DNA from: Comamonadaceae bacterium
GTDB lineage: Bacteria > Pseudomonadota > Gammaproteobacteria > Burkholderiales > Burkholderiaceae_C
Assembly (NCBI GenBank): GCA_027484575.1
Contig: JAIXSQ010000017.1
Coordinates: forward strand, 1 to 64,000
Length of the DNA stretch: 64,000 nucleotides
Direction: 5' to 3'
The position numbers and the translations under genes were made by a program. Under the pieces are notes generated by a model, which ran no database searches, had not been told where the DNA came from, and saw nothing but the letters and a program-made list of their open reading frames with translations. This document shows positions 37,515 through 47,184 of this stretch, piece by piece; position 1 is the first letter of the stretch, and every line of letters begins with the position of its first letter.

Positions 37515-38261
37515 ATGACCGAGGATCTCTTCCGCGCCGATGCGGCATTGCAGGCGTGCAACGCGACCGTGGTGGCCGCGGGGCCCGCGGGCGTGGTGCT
37601 CGACCGCACGGTGTTCTACCCGCTGGGCGGCGGCCAGGCCGGCGACAGCGGCGTGCTCGCGCTGCCCGACGGGCGCACGCTCGCGATCGCCGACACGCGC
37701 AAGGCCAAGGATGCGGAAGGCCGGCCCACTGCCGACATCCTGCATGTGCCGGCCCCCGGCCAGGAGGACCTGCTGGCCGCGCTGCAGCCGGGCATGGCCG
37801 TCACGGCCCGCATCGACTGGGCGCGGCGCCACCGCATGATGCGGCTGCACACCACCACCCACCTGCTGTGCCACCTGGTGCCGCAGCCGGTGGACGGCTG
37901 CTCGATCACGCCCGACGGCGCGCGGCTGGACTTCCACATGACCGAGCCGCTCGACAAGGAGCAGCTGACCGCCGGCATCGCGCGGCTGGTGGGCGAGGCG
38001 CACCCCGTCGTGGTGGGCGCGATCACCGACGCCGAGCTGGACGCCGACCCGGCGCTGGTGCGCAGCCTGTCGGTGCAGCCGCCGCGCGGCACCGGCCGCA
38101 TCCGCACCATCCGCATCGGCGCAGGCGCCACCGCGATCGACTTCCAGCCCTGCGGCGGCACCCACGTGGCCAACACCGCCGAGATCGGCGCCGTCGTGGT
38201 CACGAAGATCGAGAAGAAATCCGCCAGCACCCGGCGCGTGGTGCTGGCCTTCGCCGCCTGA
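37515..38261 (+). CDS. Alanyl-tRNA editing protein AlaX
   Basis: Free-standing homologue (248 aa) of the AlaRS editing domain; it hydrolyses Ser-tRNA(Ala) or Gly-tRNA(Ala) in the cytoplasm. It shows [13 protein letters not shown] (glycine-rich motif), the zinc site [13 protein letters not shown], and the CGGTH motif in [17 protein letters not shown]. The ATG has CACAAT (37501-37506) eight bases upstream and no Shine-Dalgarno. It is followed by dsbD after 47 bp. Confidence 0.92.
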   Translation: MTEDLFRADAALQACNATVVAAGPAGVVLDRTVFYPLGGGQAGDSGVLALPDGRTLAIADTRKAKDAEGRPTADILHVPAPGQEDLLAALQPGMAVTARIDWARRHRMMRLHTTTHLLCHLVPQPVDGCSITPDGARLDFHMTEPLDKEQLTAGIARLVGEAHPVVVGAITDAELDADPALVRSLSVQPPRGTGRIRTIRIGAGATAIDFQPCGGTHVANTAEIGAVVVTKIEKKSASTRRVVLAFAA

Positions 38262-38308
38262 GGCGCCCCCGGGAACCAACGCCGCACCGCCGAGCTCCGA
38301 CCCTGCCG

Positions 38309-40474
38309 ATGTCCCGCTTCCTGCGCTCCCTCCTGGCCGCCACCGCGCTGGCCCTCGGCCTCGCGGCCACGGTCCAGGCCCAGCCCGGCGCCGGCCGCAC
38401 CGTCGTCAGCAGCGAGCGCGTGCGCGCCGAACTGCTGGCCCATGCCCCCGACGGCGTCGCGCCGGGCAAGACGCTGTGGCTGGGCCTGCAGCTGGCCCAT
38501 GCGCCCGAGTGGCACACCTACTGGAAGAACTCGGGCGACTCGGGCCTGCCCACCCAGCTGCAGTGGACGCTGCCGGCCGGGCTGCAGGCCGGCGAGGTCG
38601 ACTGGCCGCTGCCCAGGAAGATCCCCATCGGGAACCTCGCGAACTACGGCTACGAAGGCACGGTGCTGCTGCCGGTGCCGGTCACCGTCGGCCCGGACTT
38701 CCGGCCGCCGCCGTTCGGCGACGTCACGGTCCAGCTGCAGGCCAGCTGGTTGGTGTGCCGCAAGGAATGCATCCCCGAGGACGGCAGCTTCACGCTCAAG
38801 CTGCCGGTGGGCGGCAGCACGGCCGCGAACGGCGCCGCCTTCGAGGCCGCCTGGAAGGCCCGGCCCGCCGCCATCCCCGCCACCGGCAGCACGCTGCGCA
38901 TCGCGGCCGACGGCAAGGCGCTGGAGCTGCGGGTGCAGGGCCTGCCGGCCGCCGCCCGCGGGCGCGAGCTGCAGTTCTTCCCCGAGACGCCGGAGGTGAT
39001 CGAGACCGCCGGCGCCTGGACCCAGGCCTGGGACGGCGCCGCCTGGACCGCACGCGTGCCGCTGTCGGCCCAGCGCAGCGCCAGCCCGGCGGTGATGCCG
39101 GTGGTGCTGGCCGCCGGCACGCAGGGCTGGCGCGCCGAGCTGCCGGTGGCGGGCAGCTGGCCCGCCTCGCAGGCGCCGGCTGCGGTGTCGCCCGCATTGG
39201 CCGAGGCGCTGCGGCAGAACGCGGCCGCGCCTGCGCCCGCGCCCGCACCGGCCGGCCCGGGGCTGGGCTTCTGGGCCGCGCTGGCTGGCGCGCTGCTGGG
39301 CGGGCTGGTGCTCAACCTCATGCCCTGCGTGTTCCCGGTGCTGGCGATCAAGCTGGTGGGCTTCGCCCGCCATGCCGACGACGTGCGGGGCCACCGCGTC
39401 GCGGGCCTGGCCTACACCGCCGGCGTGGTGCTGTCGTTCGTGGCGCTGGGCGCGCTGATGCTCGCGCTGCGCGGCGCCGGCGAGCAGCTGGGCTGGGGCT
39501 TCCAGCTGCAGTCGCCGGCCGTGGTGGCCACGCTGGCCGCGCTGTTCACGCTGATCGGCCTGAACCTGGCGGGCGTGTTCGAAGTGGGCAACCTGCTGCC
39601 CTCGTCGCTGGCCACGCTGCAGGTGCGGCACCCGGCCGGCGATGCCTTCGTCTCGGGCGTGCTGGCGGTGGCCGTGGCCTCGCCCTGCACCGCGCCGTTC
39701 ATGGGCGCCTCGCTGGGCCTGGCGATCACGCTGCCGGCGCTGCAGGCAGTGGCGGTGTTCGCTGCGCTGGGCCTGGGCATGGCCCTGCCCTACCTGCTGG
39801 CCGCCTGGGTGCCCGCGATCGCGCGCCGCATGCCGCGGCCCGGCCCGTGGATGGACACCTTCCGCCGGCTGCTGGCCTTCCCGATGTTCGCCACCGTGGC
39901 CTGGCTGGCCTGGGTGCTGGGCCAGCAGGCCGGCATCGACGGCGTGGGGGCGCTGCTGGCGCTGCTGGTGGCCCTGGCCCTGCTGGCCTGGACCGTGTCG
40001 CTGCGGGGCCGCGCCCGCCTGGGCCTGGGCGCCCTGGCGCTGGCCAGCCTGGGCGCCCTGGCCGCCTGGCTGGGACCGCTGCTGCTGGCCGCGCCGCCGG
40101 CGGCCGTGCAGGCCCAGGCCGGCGCGCCGGCCGAAGGCGGCTGGCAGCCCTGGTCGCCCGGCCGCGTCGAGCAGCTGCTGGCGCAGGGCCGGCCCGTGTT
40201 CGTCGACTACACCGCCGCCTGGTGCGTGACCTGCCAGTACAACAAGAAGACCACGCTGGCCGATGCGCGGGTGCTGGACGATTTCCAGGCCCGCAACGTC
40301 GCGCTGCTGCGTGCCGACTGGACCCGCCGCGACCCGCAGATCACCGCCGCGCTGCAGGCGCTGGGGCGCAGCGGCGTGCCGGTGTACGTGGTGCACGCGC
40401 CCGGCCGGCCGCCCGTGGTGCTGTCCGAGATCCTGGGCGTGCAGGAGGTGCGCGACGCGCTGTCGCGGCTCTGA
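38309..40474 (+). CDS. dsbD: Thiol:disulfide interchange protein DsbD-like (DsbD/ScsB type)
   Basis: Inner-membrane reductant conduit (721 aa). A signal peptide ([20 protein letters not shown]) leads to an N-terminal periplasmic domain of about 300 residues with [14 protein letters not shown] membrane core of about eight helices carries the redox cysteines [13 protein letters not shown] and [15 protein letters not shown]. The C-terminal thioredoxin domain has [16 protein letters not shown]. Electrons pass from cytoplasmic thioredoxin to periplasmic partners such as DsbC or cytochrome c biogenesis factors. The next gene, an exported redoxin, is a plausible client. Confidence 0.92.
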   Translation: MSRFLRSLLAATALALGLAATVQAQPGAGRTVVSSERVRAELLAHAPDGVAPGKTLWLGLQLAHAPEWHTYWKNSGDSGLPTQLQWTLPAGLQAGEVDWPLPRKIPIGNLANYGYEGTVLLPVPVTVGPDFRPPPFGDVTVQLQASWLVCRKECIPEDGSFTLKLPVGGSTAANGAAFEAAWKARPAAIPATGSTLRIAADGKALELRVQGLPAAARGRELQFFPETPEVIETAGAWTQAWDGAAWTARVPLSAQRSASPAVMPVVLAAGTQGWRAELPVAGSWPASQAPAAVSPALAEALRQNAAAPAPAPAPAGPGLGFWAALAGALLGGLVLNLMPCVFPVLAIKLVGFARHADDVRGHRVAGLAYTAGVVLSFVALGALMLALRGAGEQLGWGFQLQSPAVVATLAALFTLIGLNLAGVFEVGNLLPSSLATLQVRHPAGDAFVSGVLAVAVASPCTAPFMGASLGLAITLPALQAVAVFAALGLGMALPYLLAAWVPAIARRMPRPGPWMDTFRRLLAFPMFATVAWLAWVLGQQAGIDGVGALLALLVALALLAWTVSLRGRARLGLGALALASLGALAAWLGPLLLAAPPAAVQAQAGAPAEGGWQPWSPGRVEQLLAQGRPVFVDYTAAWCVTCQYNKKTTLADARVLDDFQARNVALLRADWTRRDPQITAALQALGRSGVPVYVVHAPGRPPVVLSEILGVQEVRDALSRL

Positions 40475-40532
40475 GCACGTCCCGTCCGTCGTCCGCCCGA
40501 TCCATCCGTCCCACCGACCAGGAGACCGCCCG

Positions 40533-41153
40533 ATGCCCGACCGCCGCCATGTCCTGCTCTGCGCCTGCGCGCTCGCCGTCGCGGGCAGCGCCGCCCTGGC
40601 CGCGCCCGCCGTCGGCGAGGCCGCACCGGACTTCACGCTCAGGGACACGGCCGGCAAAGCGGTCAAGCTGTCCGACTTCCGCGGCAGGCACGTGGTGCTG
40701 GAGTGGACCAACCCGGGCTGCCCGTACGTGCGCAAGCACTACGACAGCGGCAACCTGCCGGCGACGATCCAGAACGCCACCGGCCGCGGCGTGGTGTGGC
40801 TGTCGGTCAATTCCACCGAGCGGGCCCATGGCGACTTCCTCGAGCCGCCGAAGCTGGCCGCGTGGCTGGCCGAGCGCAAGGCGCGGCCCACCGCGGTGCT
40901 GATGGACGAGGAGGGCACGGCCGGCCGCGCGTACGGCGCGCGCACCACGCCGCACCTGTACATCGTCGACCCGCAGGGCCGGCTCGCGTATGCGGGCGGC
41001 ATCGACAGCATCCCGTCGGCCAACCCGGCCGACATCCCGCGCGCGACCAACTTCGTCAAGGCGGCGCTCGACGAGCTGCTGGCCGGCAAGCCGGTGAGCC
41101 AGGCCACCACGCGGCCCTACGGCTGCTCGGTCAAGTACAAGAGCGCGGCCTGA
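40533..41153 (+). CDS. Exported thioredoxin/AhpC-TSA-fold redoxin
   Basis: Periplasmic redoxin of 206 aa. The signal peptide RRHVLLCACALAVAGSAALAAP precedes VGEAAPDFTLRDTAGKAVKLSDFRGRHVVLEW, the AhpC-TSA fold opening. The active-site segment is NPGCPYVRKHYDSGN with one cysteine, so peroxiredoxin-like rather than CxxC thioredoxin chemistry; another Cys occurs at the C-terminus (YGCSVKYK). Strong GGAG before the ATG. It lies 58 bp after dsbD, suggesting DsbD keeps it reduced. Confidence 0.88.
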   Translation: MPDRRHVLLCACALAVAGSAALAAPAVGEAAPDFTLRDTAGKAVKLSDFRGRHVVLEWTNPGCPYVRKHYDSGNLPATIQNATGRGVVWLSVNSTERAHGDFLEPPKLAAWLAERKARPTAVLMDEEGTAGRAYGARTTPHLYIVDPQGRLAYAGGIDSIPSANPADIPRATNFVKAALDELLAGKPVSQATTRPYGCSVKYKSAA

Positions 41154-41187
41154 CCGGCGCCGCCGCTCACGCCACAGCTGCCCGCCC

Positions 41188-41601
41188 ATGCCACGCACAC
41201 GCCTGGCCCTCGCCCTCGCCGGCCTGCTGGCGTCCGCCCCCGTGCTGGCCGCCACCGGCGACCACAGCGGCACCTACGACTGCAAGGGCGTGGACGCGGC
41301 CGAGGGGCCGTACACCGCGACCGTGACGCTGGCCGCGGTGCCCGCGCACAGCCAGGGTCCGTGGCGCGCCTATGCCTTCACGATGGAGGTGCCGAACTTC
41401 GGCACCTACCGCGGCGAGGCGGTGGCGCGCGGGGCGCAGCTGGCGATCCACTTCGGCCTCGAGGACCCGGCCAGCACCGACCGCGGCACCGGCCTGGCCA
41501 CGGTCACGCGGCGCGCGGGCCGCACGGTCTTCACCAAGTTCTACTTCCAGCCGTCCTACAAGGGCGGCAACCACGGCACCGAGGAGTGCGTGCGGCGCTG
41601 A
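41188..41601 (+). CDS. Small secreted protein of unknown function
   Basis: 137 aa with a clear signal peptide (LALALAGLLASAPVLAAT). The mature part is a compact beta-rich domain with two cysteines far apart (YDCKGVD near the start and EECVRR at the end) that could form a disulfide. I do not recognise the family. It follows the exported redoxin by 34 bp on the same strand, which would fit a periplasmic thiol-related role, but that is only context. Confidence 0.7.
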   Translation: MPRTRLALALAGLLASAPVLAATGDHSGTYDCKGVDAAEGPYTATVTLAAVPAHSQGPWRAYAFTMEVPNFGTYRGEAVARGAQLAIHFGLEDPASTDRGTGLATVTRRAGRTVFTKFYFQPSYKGGNHGTEECVRR

Positions 41602-41604
41602 GGC

Positions 41605-43095
41605 TCAGCCCTCGCGGCGGGCCTCGCGGGCGCGCCACCACTTGCGCCGCTCCGACAGGCGCTCGAACGGGAACAGCACGCCCAGCGCCGTCGACGACAG
41701 GGTGTTGATCGAACGCCAGGCCTCCAGCGCGAACTCCTGCACCACGTGGCGCTCGCTGACCTCGCGGCCCTCGTCGATGCGCGACAGCGCATGCATCACG
41801 TACAGCCCGAGCGCGGCCGAGATCGCGAACAGGAACTCCCAGTGCGCGAAGCTGAAGATCGACACCTCGCCCATGCCGCCCGGCGTGATCCAGCGCACCA
41901 CCGCCGCCAGCTCGCGGGCCTGGAACCACTGGGCCAGCACGCCCGCCACCGGCGGCGCGATGCCGCCGGCCACGGCCGAGGCCAGGCCGATCGAAGCCAG
42001 GTAGATCGTGCCTTGGCCGTGCGGGGCCAGCTTCAGGCCCAGGTTGCCGCTGGCCAGGCCGATGCCGCCACCGGCCACGCCCAGCACCAGGTGGATGCCG
42101 TACAGCGCCGCCAGTTGCCAGCGCGGCCCTTCGATCGCGTCGACGAACACCAGCCCCAGCATGCAGCCGAACCACACCGGCAGCGCCACCGCCAGCACGC
42201 CCTTGTTGGACAGCCGGTCCGACAGCCGCCCCCAGGCGAACAGCGTCAGCGCGTTGGCGATCTGGCTGGCCACCCACAGGCTGGTCACCGTCCCCACGCC
42301 GTAGCCGCGTTGCTCGATCAGGTAGACCGTCAGGAAGGGCGCGGCCAGGTTGGAGGCGATGGTCCAGGCCGCCAGGAACACCAGCAGCCGCCGAAAGTTC
42401 GGGTGCCGGAACGGCTCGAGCAGGCGCTGCAGCGTGCCGCCGGTGGGGCCGGCGTCGTGCATCTGCGGCTCGGGCGCGCGGCCCAGGTGCCAGGAGCTGA
42501 CGAACCCGGTGAGCGCGGCGATGCCGAAGCACAGCGCGTAGGCATGCAGCCGCGAGCCGCCCACCGCGTGGTCGACCAGCCAGCCGGCGCACAGCGTGCC
42601 CAGGCAGGCCAGCGCGGTGCCGGCCACCAGCCGGCGCGAGAAGAAGCTGCCCAGCTGCTCGTGCGGGATCAGCTGGTGCAGCCAGCTGTTGACGGCGCAG
42701 CCGCCCACCGCGGCCAGCCCCGCCACCACCACCTGCACCGCCATCAGCACGCCCAGCCGGCGGTCGGCCCAGGGCAGGAAGGGCAGGATCGCCATCGCCA
42801 GCACGCCCACGCGGGCGGCCGTGATGCTCAGCACCGAGATCTTGCGGCGCTGGCGCAGCCGCTCGATCAGCAGCGTGGCCGGCAGCTGCGCGGCCTGCGT
42901 GATGAAGGGGATGGCGGCCAGCAGGCCGATCTGCACCGGCGTGGCGCCCAGCGCCAGGGCGAAGGCCACCAGGATGACGCCGCCGGCGAAGGAGCCGGAC
43001 AGGCTGGCCCAGGCGAGGTCCTGGACGAGGTGGCGCTGGCCCCGGGCCAGGGCCTCGGGGCTGACATGCTCGACGGGTCGCAGCAAACGGAACAC
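41605..43095 (-). CDS. Major facilitator superfamily transporter
   Basis: Inner-membrane carrier (496 aa) with about twelve helices in two halves. The MFS loop motif is visible as LLIERLRQRRKISVL and GRLSDRLSNKG. The frame begins with a TTG at 43137; I placed the start at GTG 43095 because GAGG lies just before it and the residues from there look conserved, but other starts are possible. Substrate unknown. It converges on the small secreted protein with 3 bp between stops. Confidence 0.82.
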   Translation of the reverse strand: MFRLLRPVEHVSPEALARGQRHLVQDLAWASLSGSFAGGVILVAFALALGATPVQIGLLAAIPFITQAAQLPATLLIERLRQRRKISVLSITAARVGVLAMAILPFLPWADRRLGVLMAVQVVVAGLAAVGGCAVNSWLHQLIPHEQLGSFFSRRLVAGTALACLGTLCAGWLVDHAVGGSRLHAYALCFGIAALTGFVSSWHLGRAPEPQMHDAGPTGGTLQRLLEPFRHPNFRRLLVFLAAWTIASNLAAPFLTVYLIEQRGYGVGTVTSLWVASQIANALTLFAWGRLSDRLSNKGVLAVALPVWFGCMLGLVFVDAIEGPRWQLAALYGIHLVLGVAGGGIGLASGNLGLKLAPHGQGTIYLASIGLASAVAGGIAPPVAGVLAQWFQARELAAVVRWITPGGMGEVSIFSFAHWEFLFAISAALGLYVMHALSRIDEGREVSERHVVQEFALEAWRSINTLSSTALGVLFPFERLSERRKWWRAREARREG

Positions 43096-43185
43096 TCCCT
43101 CACGGCCTGGACACCGGCCGTGCGGGCACCGTAGCAAGCCGCGCGGCGCGGCCGTGTAGGAGCGGGGCGGTTCGGCCCCGGCGCT

Positions 43186-43440
43186 TCAGGCAGCGCCTTC
43201 GCGCGCCTTGTCCAGCCACTGCTGCAGCGCGTCGGCCAGGTCGGCCTGGCTGAACGAGCAGCTCTCGCCCGAGAACAGCGCGCTCGACTCGATGCGGTCC
43301 AGCAGCTGGTCGCGCACCTGCGCATAGCGCGGCGGCAGGGCCGCCGGCAACGGCAGCGCGCGCCAGGCGGCGCAGAAGGCATGCGCATCCAGCGCACCGG
43401 CGCGCAGCTGGGCCAGGGTGGCCTGGTGGTGGTCGAGCAT
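43186..43440 (-). CDS. Small hypothetical protein (84 aa)
   Basis: Predicted all-helical, acidic protein starting MLDHHQATLAQLRAGALDAHAF; no family recognised. CACAAT (43447-43452) lies six bases before the ATG, the same promoter pattern as many genes here, which supports it being real. It is divergent from the hexose-phosphate kinase with only 52 bp between the two ATGs, and both -10 boxes lie inside that gap. Confidence 0.65.
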   Translation of the reverse strand: MLDHHQATLAQLRAGALDAHAFCAAWRALPLPAALPPRYAQVRDQLLDRIESSALFSGESCSFSQADLADALQQWLDKAREGAA

Positions 43441-43492
43441 GCGGCCATTGTGCCGCCGGGCCGGCGGCCGGCCGGCGCCGCAGAATCGGTGC

Positions 43493-44431
43493 ATGCCCGC
43501 CGTCGCCACCGTCACCTTCAATCCCGCGCTGGACATCGCCACCCGCACGCCGCGGGTGCTGCCGGCGCACAAGCTGCGCTGCGAGGCGCCGCAGATGCAC
43601 CCGGGCGGTGGCGGCATCAACGTGGCGCGGGCCCTGCACCGGCTGGGCGTGGACGCGCTGGCGCTGCATGCCAGCGGCGGGCCGACGGGCCAGCGGCTCC
43701 AGGCGCTGCTGCAGGCGCAGGGACTGCCGCAGCAGGCGGTGGCGGTGGCCGGCGACACCCGCGAGAGCTTCCACGTGGTCGAGGCGGCGAGCGGGCAGGA
43801 GCTGCGCTTCGTGCTGCCCGGGCCGGCACTGGCGGCCAGCGAATGGCAGGCGGTGCTCGACGCAGCCGCTGCGCTGCGGCCCGTGCCGGCCTGGGTGGTG
43901 GGCAGCGGCAGCCTGCCGCCGGGCGTGCCCGACGAGGCGTGGGCGCGGCTGGCCAAGGCGGCGCGGGCGCAGGGCAGCCGCGTGGCCATCGATGCCTCGG
44001 GCGCGCCGCTCGCGCAGGCGCTGCAGGCCGGCGTGGACCTGTGCAAACCCAGCCTGCGCGAACTGCGCGAGCTGACCGGGCAGGCCCTGCCCGACCTGCC
44101 GTCGCAGCGCGCGGCGGCAAGGGCACTCGTGGACGCAGGGCAGGCGGGTGCCGTGGCGCTGTCGCTGGGCCCGCAGGGCGCGCTGCTGGCAACGGCGGAG
44201 GGCAGCTGGCTGGCCGAGGCGCTGCCGGTCACTGTGGCCAGCACCAGCGGTGCCGGCGACAGCTTCCTGGCAGGCCTGCTGGCCGGACGGCTGCGGGGCG
44301 AGGACTGGCCCGGCGCGCTGGCCACGGCCGTGGCGGCCGGCAGCGCGGCGCTGCTGGCGCCCGGCACGGCGCTGTGCGATCCGGCCGAGGTGGCGCGGCT
44401 GCGGCCGCAGGTGCGCGTCAGGACGGTGTAG
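43493..44431 (+). CDS. 1-phosphofructokinase-family hexose-phosphate kinase (PfkB/FruK type)
   Basis: Ribokinase-fold kinase of 312 aa beginning VATVTFNPALDIATRT, typical of the PfkB/FruK/LacC subfamily. HPGGGGINVARALHRLG (substrate loop) and the catalytic GAGDSF near residue 255 follow. It phosphorylates a sugar phosphate such as fructose-6-P, fructose-1-P or tagatose-6-P. ATG 43493 was chosen over an upstream frame because CAGAAT (43481-43486) sits six bases before it and the protein starts at the conserved strand. If the sugar were tagatose-6-P it could connect with the galactose genes, but nothing shows this. Confidence 0.87.
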   Translation: MPAVATVTFNPALDIATRTPRVLPAHKLRCEAPQMHPGGGGINVARALHRLGVDALALHASGGPTGQRLQALLQAQGLPQQAVAVAGDTRESFHVVEAASGQELRFVLPGPALAASEWQAVLDAAAALRPVPAWVVGSGSLPPGVPDEAWARLAKAARAQGSRVAIDASGAPLAQALQAGVDLCKPSLRELRELTGQALPDLPSQRAAARALVDAGQAGAVALSLGPQGALLATAEGSWLAEALPVTVASTSGAGDSFLAGLLAGRLRGEDWPGALATAVAAGSAALLAPGTALCDPAEVARLRPQVRVRTV

Positions 44432-44445
44432 GCACCGTGATCGTC

Positions 44446-44690
44446 CGTGGGTCCCCGCCTTCGCGGGGACGACGACTGGGGGTCCCGTCATGCCCGCGCA
44501 GGCGGGCATCCACGCACGCGCAGCGGCACCGGCACGGGCAGCGGGACCTGCGTGGGTCCCCGCCTTCGCGGGGGCGACAACGGGGGGCCCCGTCATGCCC
44601 GCGCAGGCGGGCATCCACGCACGGGCAGTGGCGCCGGCACGGGCAGCAGGACTGCGTGGGTCCCCGCCTGCGCGGGGACGACGGGCTCGG
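44446..44690. repeat. Tandem ~105-bp repeat built from REP-like arms
   Basis: A unit starting CGTGGGTCCCCGCCTTCGCG recurs at 44446, 44551 and 44655 (periods 105 and 104 bp). Each unit carries one GTCCCCGCCT-type arm and one CATGCCCGCGCAGGCGGGCA arm plus a CGGCACGGGCAGC linker. The third unit is partial. It fills the gap between the convergent kinase and chemoreceptor genes. Confidence 0.75.
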
Positions 44691-44693
44691 AGC

Positions 44694-46133
44694 TCAGGCG
44701 CCCTGGAGCTGGAACACCTGCACCGCCTCGACCAGCTGCTGGGCCTGCTGGCGCAGGCTGGCGGCGGCGGCGGCGCTCTGCTCGACCAGCGCGGCGTTCT
44801 GCTGGGTGGCCTGGTCGATCTGCTGCACGGCCGACCCGACCTCGGCGAAGCCGGCGCGCTGCTGCTCGCCGGCGTCGCTGATGGCCGCGATCATCCCGCC
44901 CACCCGGCGGATGGACGCGACGATGTCCTGCATGGTGCGGCCGGCCTGGTCGACCATCTCGCTGCCGGCCCCGACCTGCTCGGCGCTGCGGGCCAGCAGG
45001 TCCTTGATCTCCTTGGCGGCATCGGCGCTGCGCTGCGCCAGGCTGCGCACCTCGCTGGCCACCACGGCGAAGCCGCGGCCCTGCTCGCCCGCGCGCGCCG
45101 CCTCGACCGCGGCATTGAGTGCCAGGATGTTGGTCTGGAACGCGATCGCGTCGATCACCGAGGTGATCTCGCCGATGCGGCGGCTGCTCTCGCTGATGCC
45201 GCCCATGCGCTTGACCACCTCGTCCATCGTCTGACCGCCGCGCTCGGCGACGGCCGATGCCTCGCGCGCCAGCGTGTCGGCCTCGCGGGCCGAGGCGGCC
45301 GTGCTGGTGAGGGTGCCGTCCAGGTGCGCCACCGAGGCGCTGGTCTGCTGCAGCGAACTGGCCTGCTGCTCGGTGCGGCGGCTGAGGTCGTCGTTGCCGC
45401 TGGCGATCTCGGTGCTGGCGGCCTCGACCGAGTGGGCGCTGTCGCGCACCGTGCGCACCACCTGCGCCATGCGGCCCAGCGTGCGCTGCAGTGCCAGCCC
45501 GCCCGGGGTGCGGGCGTCGGTGCCGGCGGCATCCAGGGCCAGGCCCTCGGCCCGGTCCACCCGCTGCACGATCGCGCGCAGTTCCTCGCCCTCGGCCGCC
45601 AGCTTGCGCAGGCCGTTGGCCAGCACCACCTCGACGCCGGTCTGCACGACCACGTAGACCGCGTGGACCACGATCAGGCCGAAGTCGGGCTTGGTGATGC
45701 AGTACAGCCCCCATCCGGCGGCCTGCAGCCGGTCGAAGGCGACGTGGTGCACCGCGAACACCGCGGCGGCGAACACGACGAGCTTCCAGTCGCGGTACAC
45801 GAGCAGCAGGGCCAGCGTGACGAACACCCCGAAGTGCATCTCGTCGAGGCCGCGCGCCAGCTGGATGTGCAGCGCGACGAAGCACGCCAGCACGAAGGCC
45901 AGCACGTAGCGGGTGGCCGGGCCGTCGGGCGACAGCAGCGCGGCCGCCAGGGCCATGCCGCCGAGCACGAGGCTGGCGCCCAGCGCCAGCGGCCATTCGA
46001 CGAACTGCGCCCCCAGCCCGATGGCCGCCAGGGCGGCGATGCCGATGGCGATGAGCAGGACCCGGTTGCCCAGGCGGGCGACCGCGTCGAGGGCAGGCAG
46101 GGCGGCGGGGACAGCGTGGGGGGACGGCAGCAT
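44694..46133 (-). CDS. Methyl-accepting chemotaxis protein with multi-helix membrane sensor
   Basis: Chemoreceptor of 479 aa. Instead of a periplasmic ligand domain, the first ~190 residues form about six membrane helices ([60 protein letters not shown] and more). A signalling domain follows with the highly conserved hairpin [42 protein letters not shown] (about residues 325-370). It lacks an obvious pentapeptide for CheR/CheB docking. GGAG precedes ATG 46133. It probably senses a membrane-related or internal energy signal. Confidence 0.92.
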   Translation of the reverse strand: MLPSPHAVPAALPALDAVARLGNRVLLIAIGIAALAAIGLGAQFVEWPLALGASLVLGGMALAAALLSPDGPATRYVLAFVLACFVALHIQLARGLDEMHFGVFVTLALLLVYRDWKLVVFAAAVFAVHHVAFDRLQAAGWGLYCITKPDFGLIVVHAVYVVVQTGVEVVLANGLRKLAAEGEELRAIVQRVDRAEGLALDAAGTDARTPGGLALQRTLGRMAQVVRTVRDSAHSVEAASTEIASGNDDLSRRTEQQASSLQQTSASVAHLDGTLTSTAASAREADTLAREASAVAERGGQTMDEVVKRMGGISESSRRIGEITSVIDAIAFQTNILALNAAVEAARAGEQGRGFAVVASEVRSLAQRSADAAKEIKDLLARSAEQVGAGSEMVDQAGRTMQDIVASIRRVGGMIAAISDAGEQQRAGFAEVGSAVQQIDQATQQNAALVEQSAAAAASLRQQAQQLVEAVQVFQLQGA

Positions 46134-46204
46134 GGGGAACTCCAGGCCGCACCGACGCGGCCACCCGGGCACTGTCGGTCAGGTCCGACGTTGGCGATCC
46201 CCCG

Positions 46205-46247
46205 AAAAGAAGCCGCCGCCGGGGCCTGTTCGGCCCGCGGCGGCGGC
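46205..46247 (-). terminator. Rho-independent terminator after psiF-like gene
   Basis: On the minus strand a stem of nine G-C-rich pairs (46212-46220 with 46239-46247) continues inward around a GAACA loop and is followed by TTCTTTTC. This gives a classic hairpin plus T-tract about 20 bp past the stop of the gene at 46268. Confidence 0.8.
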
Positions 46248-46267
46248 GTGCGGGATCAGCCCTGGCG

Positions 46268-46531
46268 TCAGGACGCGGCCGGCCCCGTGTCGGCGACGCA
46301 CTTCTTGGTGAAGGAGTTCTTGGCGGCGCCGGCCAGCTTCTTCTCGGCGGCGGCCTTGTCGCAGCTGGCGGTCGCGTCCTTCTCGCACTTCTTCATGAAC
46401 GAGGTCTTGGCGGCACCGGCCAGCTTCTTGTCGGCGGCGGCCTTGGCGCAGGCCGAGTCGTCGGCGGCGTGGCCGGCACCGGCCAGCAGGATGCCCGCGG
46501 CGACCGCGAGGCAGGGCAGGATCTTCTTCAT
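46268..46531 (-). CDS. PsiF-repeat protein
   Basis: Small exported protein (87 aa) with a signal peptide (ILPCLAVAAGILLAGAGHAA). Two copies of the PsiF repeat follow: ACAKAAADKKLAGAAKTSFMKKC and SCDKAAAEKKLAGAAKNSFTKKC, each with two cysteines. E. coli PsiF is induced by phosphate starvation; the role is unknown. ATG 46531 (MKKILPC) was chosen over a start seven codons earlier because it opens the signal peptide and has AGGAG upstream. A terminator follows. Confidence 0.88.
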   Translation of the reverse strand: MKKILPCLAVAAGILLAGAGHAADDSACAKAAADKKLAGAAKTSFMKKCEKDATASCDKAAAEKKLAGAAKNSFTKKCVADTGPAAS

Positions 46532-46598
46532 GCGTTGCACTCCTGAGGACATCGTGGAGGGATGCCGGCGGCGTGCCGGCCGGGCTCGGCGGCCCGGT

Positions 46599-47153
46599 TC
46601 AAATGTAGGCGATGGGCATGCGGGCCTGGCGCATGTGCAGGGCCAGGCCGAGCGCCGCCATGTGATTTCCGTCGCGGTTCAGGATCTCGCGTGCCAGCGG
46701 CAGGAACTCGCGCTCCTCGCCGCCTGCATGGCCGCGGTAGCCGTCCACCAGCGCCTCGACCTGCGGCCGCGGCAGCGCGGCCACCTGGCCGCCGGCCAGC
46801 TGCTGCACGAACGGGCGCAGCTGCTTCCAGGCGGCCTCGATCTGCCGGTGGTCGGCGGTCAGGCGCTGCACCAGCGCCTGCACCCGGTCGCGCTCGGCGC
46901 CGGGCCGCGCGCTCCTGAGCACGGCGGCGAACAGCTCCTGCTCCTCCTGGGCGTGGTGCTCGAACATGGTGTCGTCCAGCATGGCCAGGATCTGGGTCGA
47001 CAGGGCCTCGGCCCGCTGGGCCGCATCGGCCAGCGCCGGCAGGCCGGCGAAGCGCTCGAGCGCCAGCAGCAGGCTGGAATGGCACTGGGAAAAGCCGTCG
47101 ACGGGGTCGGCGGTGGTGGCCGCCTCAGGGGCGGTGGCGAGGGGGGTGGTCAT
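46599..47153 (-). CDS. Hemerythrin-like (HHE cation-binding) domain protein
   Basis: Cytoplasmic four-helix protein of 184 aa with candidate di-iron ligands: His in FSQCHSSLL, His/Glu in MFEHHAQEEQELF, His in LTADHRQIEAAW and His/Glu in YRGHAGGEEREFLPLA. Such proteins bind oxygen or NO or repair iron-sulfur centres. A Shine-Dalgarno (AGGAG) precedes the ATG. Upstream lies an FNR-type palindrome centred 41.5 bp before the predicted transcription start, which strongly suggests induction under low oxygen. Confidence 0.88.
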   Translation of the reverse strand: MTTPLATAPEAATTADPVDGFSQCHSSLLLALERFAGLPALADAAQRAEALSTQILAMLDDTMFEHHAQEEQELFAAVLRSARPGAERDRVQALVQRLTADHRQIEAAWKQLRPFVQQLAGGQVAALPRPQVEALVDGYRGHAGGEEREFLPLAREILNRDGNHMAALGLALHMRQARMPIAYI

Positions 47154-47184
47154 GCGCACTCCTGGGCCCGGCGGACGGGCACGA

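Noticed and set aside
44446-44690. Possible CRISPR array from the evenly spaced repeats
   Set aside because: The ~105-bp units are nearly identical throughout, with no unique spacers and no cas genes. They are tandem REP-like duplications.
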